Origin: Blepharisma japonicum
Taxonomy: Eukaryota; Ciliophora; Heterotrichea; Heterotrichida; Blepharismidae
Assembly: GCA_949751835.1 (NCBI GenBank)
Contig: CATKHK010000063.1
Span: 1 to 64,000 of the forward strand
Length of the DNA: 64,000 nt
Direction of reading: 5' to 3'
Shown: positions 34,994-46,462 of the stretch, piece after piece
Layout: each line of letters begins with the position of its first letter
Numbering within the stretch: the first letter of the stretch is position 1
Translations under genes and position numbers: made by a program
The notes under the pieces: model-generated
What the model saw: the letters and a program-made list of their open reading frames with translations, nothing else
Told to the model about the DNA's origin: nothing
Databases searched by the model: none

Positions 34994-36028
34994 ATGGGAA
35001 GTGCAAAATCAAAAGCAGTGAAATCAAAAAGTTTCAAAAAAAGCTGCTTAGTTAAAAACCCTTTACCCAAAGTAACTGTAGATGATTTTCAAGTTACCCG
35101 CTTTATTGGCTCAGGATATTATGGAAAAGTCTACTTGGTCCGATGTGTTCTAGATGATAAAACCTACGCAATGAAAATTATGAAAAAATCAAAAATTCGT
35201 GAAGAAAATAAAATTTCTCAGATAAAAACAGAAAGAAAAATCCTTGGGACAGTCAAAAACCCTTTCATTTCTCCTTTGAAATACGCGTTTCAATCAAAAT
35301 CACACCTTTTTCTAGTATTAGAGTATTACAAGGGTGGAGAATTATATTGCCATCTAAAAGAATTGAAAAGGTTTCCTGAGGAATGGATTAAATTTTATTC
35401 TGCTGAAATTGTGCTCGGTCTTCAGTCACTACATGAACGTGAAATTGTATATCGTGACATAAAGCCTGAAAATATATTATTTGACGCTTTTGGACATATA
35501 GCATTAATTGACTTTGGCTTAGCAAAGCAATTTATGAAGCAGTTTTCTGGCGCAGCCACATTTTGTGGGACAGGTGAATATCTTGCACCTGAAATTATAA
35601 CTGGTGACGAATATGGTCTATCAGTTGATATATGGAGCCTAGGAATTTTACTATATGAGCTTGCTACTGGGCAAACCCCATTCTACGATATCAATGACAA
35701 CGCAATGTATAGAAAAGCTATCCACGACGACCTAAAATTCCCTGAAGGCTTTTCTACAGATTTTAAATCCTTGATCTCTGGCTGCCTCGAAAAAAATCCT
35801 TCTCAGAGATTTACAATAAATCAAATTAAAAGTCACCAATTTTTTAGTGACACCAGTTGGGACGCTATGTGGACAAAACGCATTAAGCCACCTTACGACC
35901 CCATTTCTAAAGCAATTTCTATATCAAAAATGGTAAACTTAGAGCCAAATTTCAAGGTAACGGAGTCTACGCCTCATTCAACAGCTCAGAATTTTTCAAA
36001 TTTTACTTATTCTGGCACTGCATCATAA
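34994..36028 (+). CDS. AGC-family protein kinase, probably N-myristoylated
   Basis: 344 residues with a complete kinase fold: glycine loop GSGYYG (39-44), Lys61 in 'AMK', catalytic 'YRDIKPEN' (Asp155), DFG (173-175), activation loop 'TFCGTGEYLAPE' (Thr189). The 'TFCGT' loop and a C-terminal hydrophobic motif F-x-x-F-T-Y (334-339) mark the AGC group (PKA/PKG/S6K/SGK type); the loop Thr would be the PDK1-type site and Thr338 the hydrophobic-motif site. The start 'MGSAKSKA' is a good myristoylation signal, with a following basic patch, suggesting membrane anchoring. No cyclic-nucleotide, C2 or PH domain is attached. Which AGC subfamily cannot be settled without a tree. It converges with the next gene, 11 bp apart. 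Confidence 0.92.
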   Translation: MGSAKSKAVKSKSFKKSCLVKNPLPKVTVDDFQVTRFIGSGYYGKVYLVRCVLDDKTYAMKIMKKSKIREENKISQIKTERKILGTVKNPFISPLKYAFQSKSHLFLVLEYYKGGELYCHLKELKRFPEEWIKFYSAEIVLGLQSLHEREIVYRDIKPENILFDAFGHIALIDFGLAKQFMKQFSGAATFCGTGEYLAPEIITGDEYGLSVDIWSLGILLYELATGQTPFYDINDNAMYRKAIHDDLKFPEGFSTDFKSLISGCLEKNPSQRFTINQIKSHQFFSDTSWDAMWTKRIKPPYDPISKAISISKMVNLEPNFKVTESTPHSTAQNFSNFTYSGTAS

Positions 36029-36039
36029 TTTAATATAGT

Positions 36040-39000
36040 TTAATTATCCTGGTGAAGAATATTAACTGTTTCTAGCACGAGGTCTTCTAGCACCATGTCA
36101 GCCAGGTCAAGTTTTACTTGTACTTCTTCAAATTCGTACTCTACCCAAATATTGTCTTTTTCTATTATGTCGTCAGCCAGCATACTTGCTAATCTTTCTT
36201 CTCTCATTTGTTGGACATATTCTTCATCGAAATTCCCACCTGTGAGGACCATATCTTGTGTGGGGATTTTTCCGGCTTGAACGAGGCTTCATCTCTCTAT
36301 AAGATTTTTTATTTCAGAAATCATAATGCTGAGGTTTTTGTGTAGGTCAAAGAGCTGAGGACTAGAAGTGCTCCAAGGAAGAGGAATGCCTTTAAGACCA
36401 TATGGCCTATATTTTTGCAATGCTTCATTTGTAGCATCAAAAATCATCTTATTATGTATATGCTCCATTTCTGATATCATCTGTATAGTATTCGGACTCA
36501 AGCATCTTTGTGAATAAACTAAATCTCGTGGGTGCTCCAAATTAAGATAATAATTTACATTTAATACAGCCGGCGGCATTACAAATTCAGTTTCTATAGG
36601 CGTCCCTATTTTTGCTGCTTGCATTCTTGATAATACTTCTAATGCGTTTCTTTTTAATGGTTTTTTTAAATTTATAATAAAATCATCAATATTTTGCAAG
36701 GCAAGCTCAAAAATTTCATCAACGTATTTTTGGACTGATAAATGGTCAGTTTGAATTCCTGGCTTTGTATGAAAACTTGGCTCAGTATTGACGATTTCTT
36801 CTAAATTTGACTCATCTGGGAAGGAGGGTTTTGGGAGGATGTCTTCGCTGAGAAGCATTTGTAATATAGATTCTGATAGAATAGAGATAAGCTCAGGAGT
36901 GATTTCACGGAAAAGATCAGGGGGAAGATGAATTTTGGCTTCAGAGACTTCAAGTTTTAGCTCAGGAAGAGGGGTTAAAGGCTTTGATTTGTCATCTTCG
37001 CTGTCACTGCTTAAGAATGGAGCTGAAGGTCGCTCTATCGGAGATTCTGGGGTTTGTGAAGAGGGCTCAGGTGTAAGCATTTGAAGCTCAAGAGAATCAT
37101 TATGATGGTTTGCAAAGGCTGAAACTTCTGGAGATTTTCCTTCTTCTATAAGGATTTCAGTAGGCTGAAGGTTTAGGATAATTTTTGGAAGCTCAAAAGA
37201 TGCAATTGAAGGGCCTTCACTTATTTGTGGAGAGCCCATAGGAGGATGTGGAGGGGAGCCAGGGCTTTCTATTTCTTGGCTTTCAGAGTCATATAAAATT
37301 TCCATTGCATTGCCTATTTCATTTATTATTTCATCAGATTTAGTCTCAATTTCTACCAAACTTTCATTTTTTTTAATTGAACTCGCTGAAGATTCATTTA
37401 TAAAACTCGTTTTCTGCTCCTGGGAAACTTCTTTAAACTCCTCCAATTCATTTATGCACTCAAAGCTATTTTTTGGTTCTTGGAAGCTTTCTTTATTTTC
37501 CTCGATTTTTAATGATTCATTTTCACTACTTTTGTATGACTCATTACTCATAATTTTTTGAATAATTTCATCACATTCGTCAGGTTCGATAGTTTGGCCA
37601 AAGGTAGGGGATTTTATTTTTTGGGGATTTTCTGCACTGATATTGCTTAAATATGAAGGAGCATCGCTGAATTGTTTGTAATCTTCATCATTTTCTATGG
37701 TATTTTCCATTTCATAGACTGCTTTTAGTTTTGATAAGTCTTCATTTTCTTCGAATTTTCTATTTTTATTTAATTCTCTCATAAGTTTTTCAAGTTCATC
37801 AGGTTTCAAGCTATCACTATCAGATTCGGTGTTTTTTTGAACTTTTCCGCTGAATAATTCCATAAACTTATCAGACCCTTGAGACTCAAAATAGCTACTT
37901 TCGCTTGAGCTATCCCCTGTATATTCCCTCATATTCTGCTCTTCATTTTGCTTTAAAGTTTGTTCTTTTGTCAATGCTTCTTGGACATTTGCAATATTTT
38001 CAACTATTAAATTTGTCAAATGCAAATACCGATTTTCTATTATTTCTGCGAGCATTTTTTCTAGCTCTTTTCCTTGTCCTAGTGTTTTTGTGACTTCTTT
38101 AAGCTCCCTCAATTCTTTTTCTTTGAGTTTTTGTAAATTTTGTTTTTGATTTTCTTGCCAGATTAATTGATCTTTCAAAATGTCTTTAAATTCGTCTTTT
38201 TGATGCTTGATTTCTTCAATGTTTTTTAATTCTTCTATTAATCGATCTTCAAGATTTGTGGTGCTTGTTTTTGGGCTTAAAATATTCATTAAATTTTCAG
38301 GAGGAATTTCTGAGCTTGTGTCTGATGGAGAATAAGGAGATTCCTCAATTTGGATTTCTAGATTTTTCTTGAATTTTGATGGATCTTTTGATAAGATTTT
38401 TTGAACTTCTTCGTCTTCGTCAGCAAAATCCTTTGCTAGCCTTTTTTGGGTAAGAAATCGACGAATGTTTGCTTGAATTTTTATTGCTGCTTGCTCTTGA
38501 GTATTTGGAGAAGCTTCTCGAAGATTTTCTTTGACTTTTCCAATCCTGTATCGCAGATCATCAAGTCTTTTTTTAATGTCATTTTTGCGAAACTCAATAG
38601 ATGCGTTTGATTCATTAATTATTTTTCCATTAGATGAAGAATTTTCTAACAGATTTTGGTCATTTATTGATGAGTCCTGAAAGTCAATGTTTCCGCTCTG
38701 ATTATTTTGTTCTAAATTTGTGTATTGTATGTGCTTCTTCAAAATATCTTGTGTTTTTATATCCTCTTTTACTTTATTAATAGCCGGACTAATAAAATGT
38801 TCTTGAAACGATTCTTTGCTTTCTGAGCGCTCATTAACAATTCTTCTACTACTCAATGGCTGATAAGACTGCTCCTCAGACCCACTTATAGGCGAATCTT
38901 CCATCCATGTTTTTGTTGGCTTTTTTTTACTGTTTTTCTTCTTGCTTAATTTTCTCTTTTTTTTCTTTTTCAAGCTCACTTGTGATTTTGCAAAAATATC

Positions 39001-40119
39001 TAGCTGTTTTAGCTGTGTAAGCCTTTTAGCTTCTTCTGCTTGATGATGCAGCATTTCTTGCTCTTTTGACTCTTTTCTTGATTGTTTTTTAACTTTTATA
39101 AACGCTTTCAATTTTGGGTCTGATTTTTTGGAGGCTTTAAATGGCTTAATTATTTCTTGGCTGACACTTTTGCTTCGGGAAATAGTTCCAAGCTCTATTT
39201 TTAGTTCTGCAAGAGTTTCTAACCCAAGTCTATCCTTTTCAGCTGATTTTGTACGGGCTCGGATTTCTCGTTGGTGTCTTCTTTCTTCTTCAATTTCTTT
39301 TTGCAGCTTTATTGTATCTAAGCCTAGGATTTTTTTTTCATTTGCACCCCATGCTATTTTTGGATGAAATTTTTCTTGTCTAAATTTAACTGAATTTTCT
39401 TGCCGAATTTGATTATTGTGAATTTTCTGTTCGAATTTTCGAAGCTCATTTTCTGCTTTCAGCTTTTGTTCAGCCTTTATTTTTTTGACTTTTTTTACTT
39501 TTTCCTGTATCAGCGTATTTTTGACAATATCATCAATTCTTATTACACTTCGAGGTTCTTTATCTTCAGTTGTTTTAGACATTTCAGGTTTGATTTCAGC
39601 TTCTTTTATTTTGATTTCTGGGATTGAAAATGATTTGCTAGGCGACTTTTTATTTTCTGTCATTTTTTTCTGTGACTTACTCTGCACAAGATGCTTATTT
39701 AAAATCAAAGTTTTACTCATCTTGGTAGTCTCTTTAGCTAATTTTGCTTTAGAAGGAGGAATAGGTGGCTTTGGCTGAATTTTCCCAAGAGATTTTCTTT
39801 CAGTTTTTGATCCAGATAAATGTTTTTGTGACAGATTTGAATTATCCTCATTTTGCAAATCCAACGTTTTGCGAGGCTTTTTGGGTTTTTTAAAAACCTG
39901 AACGGGAACAGGATATTTACTAGAATTGTCGTTTTCTGGCCTATATAAAGCGCTTTGTGATAAAATTCTTTTTCCAGTCACAGAAGAGGAGCCTACTCGT
40001 GCCCCTATGAATGAGCGATATGTGGTGCTTACTTCTAAGAACCCTGTGCTTTGGCCTAAGAAAGAACCTGGAGAGTGCAATTGGCTTTGATCAACTGAAA
40101 AGTTAATTACTTGAGTCAT
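36040..40119 (-). CDS. CEP350-like IQ-motif, coiled-coil protein
   Basis: 1359 residues, ATG 40119 to TAA 36040-36042, with Trp-TGA at 36289-36291. The N-terminal 500 residues are very Lys/Ser rich, with polybasic stretches typical of microtubule binding. An IQ motif lies near residue 550 ('AAIKIQANIRRFLTQKRL'), followed by long acidic coiled-coil sequence. The C-terminus has a conserved-looking block 'LQKYRPYGLKGIPLPWS' and ends with an acidic helix 'VKLDLADMVLEDLVLETVNI', which resembles the C-terminal region (DUF4378-like) of CEP350 and plant TRM proteins. In other organisms CEP350 works at centrioles and basal bodies, which fits a ciliate with thousands of basal bodies. The CEP350 link is by motif memory and should be treated as provisional. 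Confidence 0.55.
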
Positions 40120-40672
40120 ATTTAAATAGCAATTTTTGGAGTTGTTTATAAAGAAATAATCATAAAGGATTAAAAAATAGAGGGAAAAGACGGTGAGATT
40201 TTGAAGGGTTATTTATAAAAAAATTAAATCCTAATGATTATAGTTAGAGGTAATAATAAAGATTTCTTATTGTGAAGGATGAAATGAAAAATTCTTGAAT
40301 TATCAGTCAACTGCTCTTTAAAAATGTCAGAATTTTAAAAACGATATTGGGAAACAGCAGAAGTCTCAGATCTCTTTTTATTGTCCTCTTTAAGTACTTT
40401 TTCGCATTTTTTTATAGACATTCTTTTTAATCTTGGCAAAATCTTGCTGACTTCAAAAACTATAAATTTGAATTTTTCTGTTTTCGAAGAAATCAGTTAG
40501 ACTCCTCAAACAGCCAAGATTTCCTCAAAACTTTTCTGCCATACTCTTTTCATTAATTATTTACAAATTCAATACCCATTCTCTTTATTTTCTTGAAATT
40601 CACCTCAGAAGCCAAATTCAAATAATTTCCTATGCAGTTTACCATATTGATTATATTCAAATCCTAACTCAA
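40120..40672. other. Divergent intergenic region
   Basis: Contains the start regions of the CEP350-like gene and of the small gene at 40673. Nothing else seen. Confidence 0.4.
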
Positions 40673-41009
40673 ATGTAAGCCGCTATGTAGGAACAAAATC
40701 AATAAGGCCAGTCTTATCTCCCCAAAACCTTCACGGGTGTGTCTCCCACAAATCAAAGCTCCGCAAAACCCGTTCTTTCCTAACAGGAATTCGAAAAAAG
40801 AGCACGAAGAAGCAGCTTTAAAAGATCAAATTGTTAGGGATGAGATAAAACACATTCTGGCTCTGCCACAAATTAAAAGAAAGAATAAGCCTGCAGTTCT
40901 TGAATGGGCTCCAGCTCGATGTAAAATCAACCCAATTATTAAAGATTCCAAGTTTCAAGAATCTGATAGCCTATCTGAGGCTTCGACATGCGATTTCTCG
41001 CAGCTATAA
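40673..41009 (+). CDS. Small basic protein, about 106 residues, unknown
   Basis: The frame ending at TAA 41007-41009 has no ATG downstream of its beginning. A 16-nt intron GTAAGCCGCTATGTAG (40675-40690) fits exactly: splicing joins AT (40673-40674) to G (40691) and makes an ATG followed by 'NKINKASLISPKPSRVCLP'. The product is basic and polar ('NSKKEHEEAALKDQIVRDE', 'LPQIKRKNKPAVLEWAP') with an acidic Ser-rich tail. No family recognised. If transcription starts further upstream the frame could also extend beyond the intron, as no stop lies just before it. Confidence is moderate because the start depends on the intron. Confidence 0.5.
40675..40690 (+). other. 16-nt intron splitting a start codon
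   Basis: GTAAGCCGCTATGTAG, GT...AG ends. Removal creates the ATG of the small gene (AT|G). Confidence 0.55.
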
Positions 41010-41549
41010 ATAGTGTTATTATAACTTATATTTGGAAGATTGTTTTAATTTTTCTTAGTGGAATCCAAGTAAAATAAGTAGGGATAAAATAGGATTTTAT
41101 ATGAGATATTATAATGTAAATATGATACAATTTTCAGATATGACCAATATGGATTCAATATAAATATTTGAGAAAATTCGTTGAAACGTTTAAGCAGAAA
41201 GTAGATAAATAATTATATGAAATAAGAATTGAGCTTTGGATATTTAATAATTGTATTTATGAAGATATTATACCTAAAGCTTCAAGATTAAAAGTTCTAA
41301 CATTTTTTGATCAAAAAATATAAAATACCAAATTTTGATTACAAGATTGAATCCTAAATTATATAAGTTCAATCAAGAACAAACTCAATCACTCAAACAG
41401 TATTTAATTTTTAACAAAATTATTATAGATCCGAATAGCGCAAAGTTCTTTTTATTGCCCTATAATTACGAATTTTTTATTATAAGTATTGGGTAAGTAT
41501 TTCTTACTTAAAAACTCTGTTTTATAGAACAATAAATTGTTATAAATAA
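41010..41549. other. AT-rich intergenic
   Basis: No feature seen; promoter side of the folate ligase. Confidence 0.4.
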
Positions 41550-42797
41550 ATGCAAGATTCTATATCAACATATCAAGAAACCCTTAACTATCTTTACAGC
41601 CTTCATGCATCCCGCCACCACAACCCTATCCCAGTAATTCGTTCCTTATTACAAAAAATCGATAATCCCCATCTGTCCTACAAAGTCATCCACATCACAG
41701 GAACCAAAGGTAAAGGAACTGTGGCAACTCAATGTGCAGCAGTTCTTAGATCTGCAGGCTATAAAGTAGGCCTAATGACTTCTCCTCATTTAGTAGATTT
41801 TTGTGAGCGTTTTCAAGTGGATTTTCAATACATTCCTCAGTCTTACGTAGCAGAGAACATCCCGATAATTCGCAATATCATTGTCGAAAATAAAGGACCT
41901 TTAAGCTTTGCCCTGATGGCATATTCGTTAGGCTTTAAGTATTTCCGAGATCAAAATTGTGACTGAGCCGTGATTGAAGTTGGCTGTGGAGCCACTCATG
42001 ACTACACAAATGTTGTCGAGCCTGAGATTTCTGTTATAACTTCTATAGGACTTGACCATTGTCACATCTTTGGAAATACCTATGAAGATATAGCCCTAGA
42101 AAAATCTGGGATTATAAAATTTCACAAGCCTTGTGTAGTCGGCCCAAGTTGCCCAACAAAAGAATTTTTAAGAAAAATCGCAGAAGAAAAAGAAGCAGAA
42201 ATTTACTTTGTCGAAAAAGGAGAAAGCTATGAAACATTTGACCAAGAAAATTCTAATATCACAAGGCAGGTTTTTAGGGCTTTAAACCAAAAAGAACAAG
42301 TTGTAGGAGAAAATGATATAGAAAAAGGGGTAAGATGGAGACCACCATGCAGGAAACAAGTGATCAATGCTAATGGAAAAACAGTGATTTTAGATGTAGG
42401 GCATAATCCTATGGCTTTGGAAAGGCTTTTTGCTGACTTGAACTTAAGTTTTTCAGGAAAAAGGATTAGGGTGGTCTTTGGAATGGGAAAAAAGAGAGAT
42501 GACCGTGAGTTGTTAGAAATTGTATGTAGACATGCGAGTTGCTTGCATTTAATTACATCTAATAATGAGCTGCTATTTGAGTATCAGGATCTTGAAAATA
42601 CTGCAAGAAGTATTAATGCGGAAATTGTGTCGATTTCTGGACATATTAGTAGCGTTTTGCCGGTGGCAGTTGAGGAGATGAACCAAGAGAATGAAATTTT
42701 GTTGGTTGTTGGATCGTGCTTTATTATGGAAGGAGCTAAAGCAGCGTTAGAATTGATTGGAGCTGAAGTTAATCTTAGTTTAGATAGAGATTTTTAA
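41550..42797 (+). CDS. FPGS: Folylpolyglutamate / dihydrofolate synthase (FolC family)
   Basis: 415 residues. The Mur-ligase-type P-loop GTKGKGT (51-57), 'MTSPHLVDFCERF', 'WAVIEVGCGATHDYTNVV', 'SIGLDHCHIFGNTYEDIA', 'EKSGIIK' and the C-terminal 'ILDVGHNPMALERL' are all FolC/FPGS signatures. The enzyme adds glutamates to reduced folates (or glutamate to dihydropteroate) with ATP, retaining folates in the cell. The in-frame TGA at 41967-41969 falls exactly where 'D-W-AVIEVG' is expected, one of the clearest demonstrations here that UGA means Trp. Length is close to that of bacterial FolC and shorter than mammalian FPGS; the middle domain linker is short. No targeting peptide is obvious. A folate-biopterin transporter lies 17 kb away. 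Confidence 0.9.
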
Positions 42798-42821
42798 TCT
42801 ATTTTTGGTTTATTTTACTAA

Positions 42822-43200
42822 ATGAAAAAATTGTTTTTTAATTTTAATCTTATATACTTATTGTTCACAGATCATATGATTAATGCTACTGATAAACTGG
42901 ATTTATCTATTTATCCAAAATGTGCATTTTTGAATCTAATTGAAATTACACCTAAAGAAAAATTTTATGCAGGAAACACTACTTTTCAAAATATTCAGTA
43001 CAATGTGCGTTATGTAATAAGTGCCAACGATAGCCAAATTAGCCTTTATAATACAAATTTTATTAATATTAATGCATTTTACTATCTTATTGATTCTCAG
43101 TAATTATGCTTTTGTGTGCGATTATCCGTGCTATACTTGTTCATTTATATATGAATCAGGGATTGTGTCTTTAAATAACAGATATTTTAGCACCTGATAG
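42822..43200 (+). pseudogene. Fragment of a secreted or membrane protein
   Basis: Starts 25 bp after the folate ligase with a signal-peptide-like N-terminus ('MKKLFFNFNLIYLLF') and runs 93 codons to TAA 43101-43103 ('NTNFININAFYYLIDSQ', reminiscent of beta-helix repeats in large ciliate surface proteins). After a +1 shift a second protein-like stretch continues ('CDYPCYTCSFIYESG') to TAG near 43200. No 15- or 16-nt intron fits the shift. It looks like a 5' fragment of a once much longer gene. A short intact secreted protein cannot be excluded. Confidence 0.4.
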
Positions 43201-43311
43201 TTTTTGCATCAAGTTTTCTTATATCATATGCTTTCAAAAATATTCAAATTAATAGATCGACTTTCAGATATTTTACTATTTAACACAACATCTAGATATT
43301 AATTATTTATA

Positions 43312-44652
43312 TTAGACAAGCTCTGATAATTTTTGTCTTAAATAACGCATTTTTGTTTGAACAGCATCTGGATATCTATTTATCAAAGAAGGAGCCATAT
43401 TTATTTCATCAGATTTTGACATTTGCTTTTTAACGAAATTTGATTTTTTCTCCGAATTTATACTCCTTCGTCTATAATTAAATTTTTGATCAGAATTAGA
43501 AAACCACTCGTGCAAAAGTGCATCTTCTGGAGTAATTCTGATTTCAGGGCTCACACAAGTAAGCTTTTTGAGCAAATTTGTCGCGTGATTAGAAATTGAT
43601 TTGAATATTTCTTCATTAAAATCTATATTGCAGTTCATATTTTTTTCGAGCACTTTTTGAGGAGTTTGCCCATAGAATGGCATTCTTCCTGTAAGCAGTA
43701 TATATATAATAACGCCTACACTAAAGGTATCAACTTTGATCCCATATGGTTGCTTTCTCAAAATTTCAGGTGCTACATATCCTGGTGAACCGCACCTCAA
43801 TTTTGAATGCTCTTGGACTTCTGAAGCTAGGCCAAAATCAGCTAGCTTAAAATCATAATCATTTTTTCTGGATTTTAATAAAACATTTTCGAGCTTTATG
43901 TCTCTATGCATAACTCCTTCAGCTTTTAAGTAATTAAGAACTTTTAGAAATTTTTTGGTGAATTTTTTTACAGTAATTTCTGGAAAGATTTTTTTTTCTC
44001 TAATTCGACTGAATAAATCTCCCCCTTCGACGTAGTCTAGGACTAAGTAAACATTGGAGCTGCTTTCGTATACTTTATAAAGATTTACAATATTTGGGTG
44101 CTTTATTTTTCTCATGATTTTGATTTCTTTTATCAAATTTTCTGACATCTTCAAAATCTTTTTTTTGCAAATTACTTTAATTGCATAGTTCTTATTATCT
44201 TTTATGCAAGTGGCTAAGTAAACTGTTGAAAAAGCTCCATTTCCAATAGCTTGTTTGAACTCAAAACTGTCTTTAATTCCTGTCATAATTCCAACTAAAG
44301 AGAGCTTTTCAAGCCAATTTTGGAGTTCTTCTTCATTTTTGGTATAAAACTCCTTTGAGTTTCCTTTGTGACCTAAAACAAATCCATATCGTACCGATAT
44401 TTTATTTTCCTCTACGAAAGGCTCTATTAGCTTCCACTCAACACTGGCCATAAATTCAGGAATCTTTGAATTTTTATTCATTTTTATTAAGTAGTTCGTT
44501 GACAATAAGTATGTATTCTCCTCGCAGAAATTTGTGTTTAATACTTCTATCAGTTCACCTCTTAGTAGCAATGGGCTACTATCACAAATATAAGGTCTCC
44601 AAAATTCTGAAGGGCTTTGAAGAGACTGATCAGTACTTGAAAACAGCGACAT
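43312..44652 (-). CDS. PH-domain CAMK-type protein kinase, paralog 1
   Basis: 446 residues, single exon. Residues about 30-120 look like a PH domain ('GELIEVLN...YLLSTNYLIKM', 'FYTKNEEELQNWLEKLSL'; the final helix with Trp113 is characteristic). The kinase domain follows: glycine loop GNGAFS (137-142), Lys159, 'MHRDIKLEN' (Asp251), DFG (272-274), 'GSPGYVAPEI', ending near residue 390. The sequence fits the CAMK group; there are no EF-hands, unlike the CDPKs. The tail is basic and Ser rich. A PH domain ahead of the kinase suggests recruitment to phosphoinositide membranes. A paralog lies 1.8 kb upstream (46463-47890), same strand, same architecture. Confidence 0.88.
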   Translation of the reverse strand: MSLFSSTDQSLQSPSEFWRPYICDSSPLLLRGELIEVLNTNFCEENTYLLSTNYLIKMNKNSKIPEFMASVEWKLIEPFVEENKISVRYGFVLGHKGNSKEFYTKNEEELQNWLEKLSLVGIMTGIKDSFEFKQAIGNGAFSTVYLATCIKDNKNYAIKVICKKKILKMSENLIKEIKIMRKIKHPNIVNLYKVYESSSNVYLVLDYVEGGDLFSRIREKKIFPEITVKKFTKKFLKVLNYLKAEGVMHRDIKLENVLLKSRKNDYDFKLADFGLASEVQEHSKLRCGSPGYVAPEILRKQPYGIKVDTFSVGVIIYILLTGRMPFYGQTPQKVLEKNMNCNIDFNEEIFKSISNHATNLLKKLTCVSPEIRITPEDALLHEWFSNSDQKFNYRRRSINSEKKSNFVKKQMSKSDEINMAPSLINRYPDAVQTKMRYLRQKLSELV

Positions 44653-46462
44653 TTAAATTTTATAATAAAAAAAGAACATTCTTTTTATCTTAATTTCTAA
44701 TATGGCCCAAAAAATGACAAGAAAATCATTATAAAGATAGCTTTAATTAAACTTCTAAGATAAATAACTGCTGACTCACACCTATTTATAAGCTGGACTA
44801 GCGCATTGCTGACTGGAAAATCAAATCTTAGCATCTAAACATATATTCTGATTTATAAGAAATATGTATTCTTAATATTAATGCAAGCATTTGATACGAT
44901 ACTTTTCTCTTATAGTAGAAAATCATTATTAGAATTAAATAATCATAATGATCTTTTCGGTATTTAATAAATTAACTGGATACTTTACTAATAATCTTTA
45001 CCTTTCTTCTAATTGATAAATATTTTAATTCTATTATATGTAACTTGAAGAGTTTTTTGGTGAATACTTATTTTTGACTCAACTTTTAGTTTATTTTAAA
45101 AGCTTGAAGAAATACCCAATATAATACCTGAAGCTGAGGCAAAACTGTAAAGCTAAACGTATTAAGTATATTAATTATGACAAATTTTGAATATAGTAAT
45201 TAATTGTTTAAGCATTCAAAAGGGATCTGTGAGTGCTTTGCTGTTTGATGAGTAATTTATCAATATAATTAATTGCTGCATCAAATTTATATCAAATTAT
45301 AATTTATCATATTTTTATGCTTCGATGTTTTTTTTTATCTTTTGAAATCTAACTATAATTTATTTTATAGATAATCTCTTTATTAATCAGGCTTATGCAT
45401 ATCTCCTTTGTAATAGAAATTTCTGATATTTTCATAAATCAGATCTGCATTACCTTTCATACAAGAATTATCCATAACTTTGAAATTCCATCGGTTACAT
45501 CATTTGAATTTATAAGATTTTCAAACAAAATATATAAAGGCCAAAAAATTTTAATTTAGATTACAATAATAGCTTCAAATATGACTAGGTTCAATAAAAA
45601 TTTAATCTTAAGCAATTCTTTATACTCACAGCGATGCATACTCAGAATTTTAACTTAAAAAATTAATTTTGATGATTTTTTATAATAGCAAGAAAGCAGG
45701 TGCCGAAGATATTAATTTATTAATCTAGGTTAACTTAATAGGAATTTACCACTTAATATTCCTTAATAGTGGTCAGCCTAGAATTTCCATCTAGCCATAT
45801 ATACTGAGTCAATCTTTTTTGCTATCAAAAAGTCATTCCAGGCTAGCTTATGTGATATTACAACTCCTTCGATACATTAGAGGCTTTTATCGTTGGGTGA
45901 CTTAAACTCTTTTGCTGTGGCAAGCGATATATGCCCTTAAAAAAACTCTTGCTCTCATTATTGGTTGAGGAATCATTATTGATCGACCAAGCATAGAGAC
46001 AAAAAACAATTTAAAAAAAAAACTATAACTAGATCACTTCCCAATTTTTGATCGAATCAATGGCCACCGTTCAGTCAAAGACTTAAAAAATTAGTTTAAA
46101 ATAAAATAGGCACTATGGAGTAGGCGTTGTGTGTCCGACTCTGGGATAACACTCTCATGAAAGTCAAGTTAATCTTTGATAATAGACTTATCTGTAAAAG
46201 TTATTAATTTACTATGCAATTAATTACAAATTAAAAAATAATAGAGAAAGAAAACTAGAAATTCAAAAAGAGCTAATTCGGAACATATAGACTTTGATAG
46301 CCGAAAATTTTTTCTAAACTATTTTTGACCTCAGACTCTATAAAACAGTGTCCCTTACAAAATTCTAGTAGCAATTAATAAATTTTTATCTCACTGAAAG
46401 AATATATAATATTATTAAGTATCATATTAAGCTTTTTTATATTAATGATTTATTTAATACAA
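44653..46462. other. AT-rich region between the two PH-kinases
   Basis: 1.8 kb without a supportable gene. 45690-46170 is somewhat richer in G+C (for example 'ggagtaggcgttgtgtgtcc' near 46116) and could hold an RNA gene or a decayed sequence, but I recognise neither. Confidence 0.35.

Noticed and set aside
37310-39778. Several plus-strand open frames inside the CEP350-like gene
   Set aside because: They are complements of Lys/Glu/Ser-rich coding sequence and give Phe/Leu/Ser-rich products without start context or similarity.
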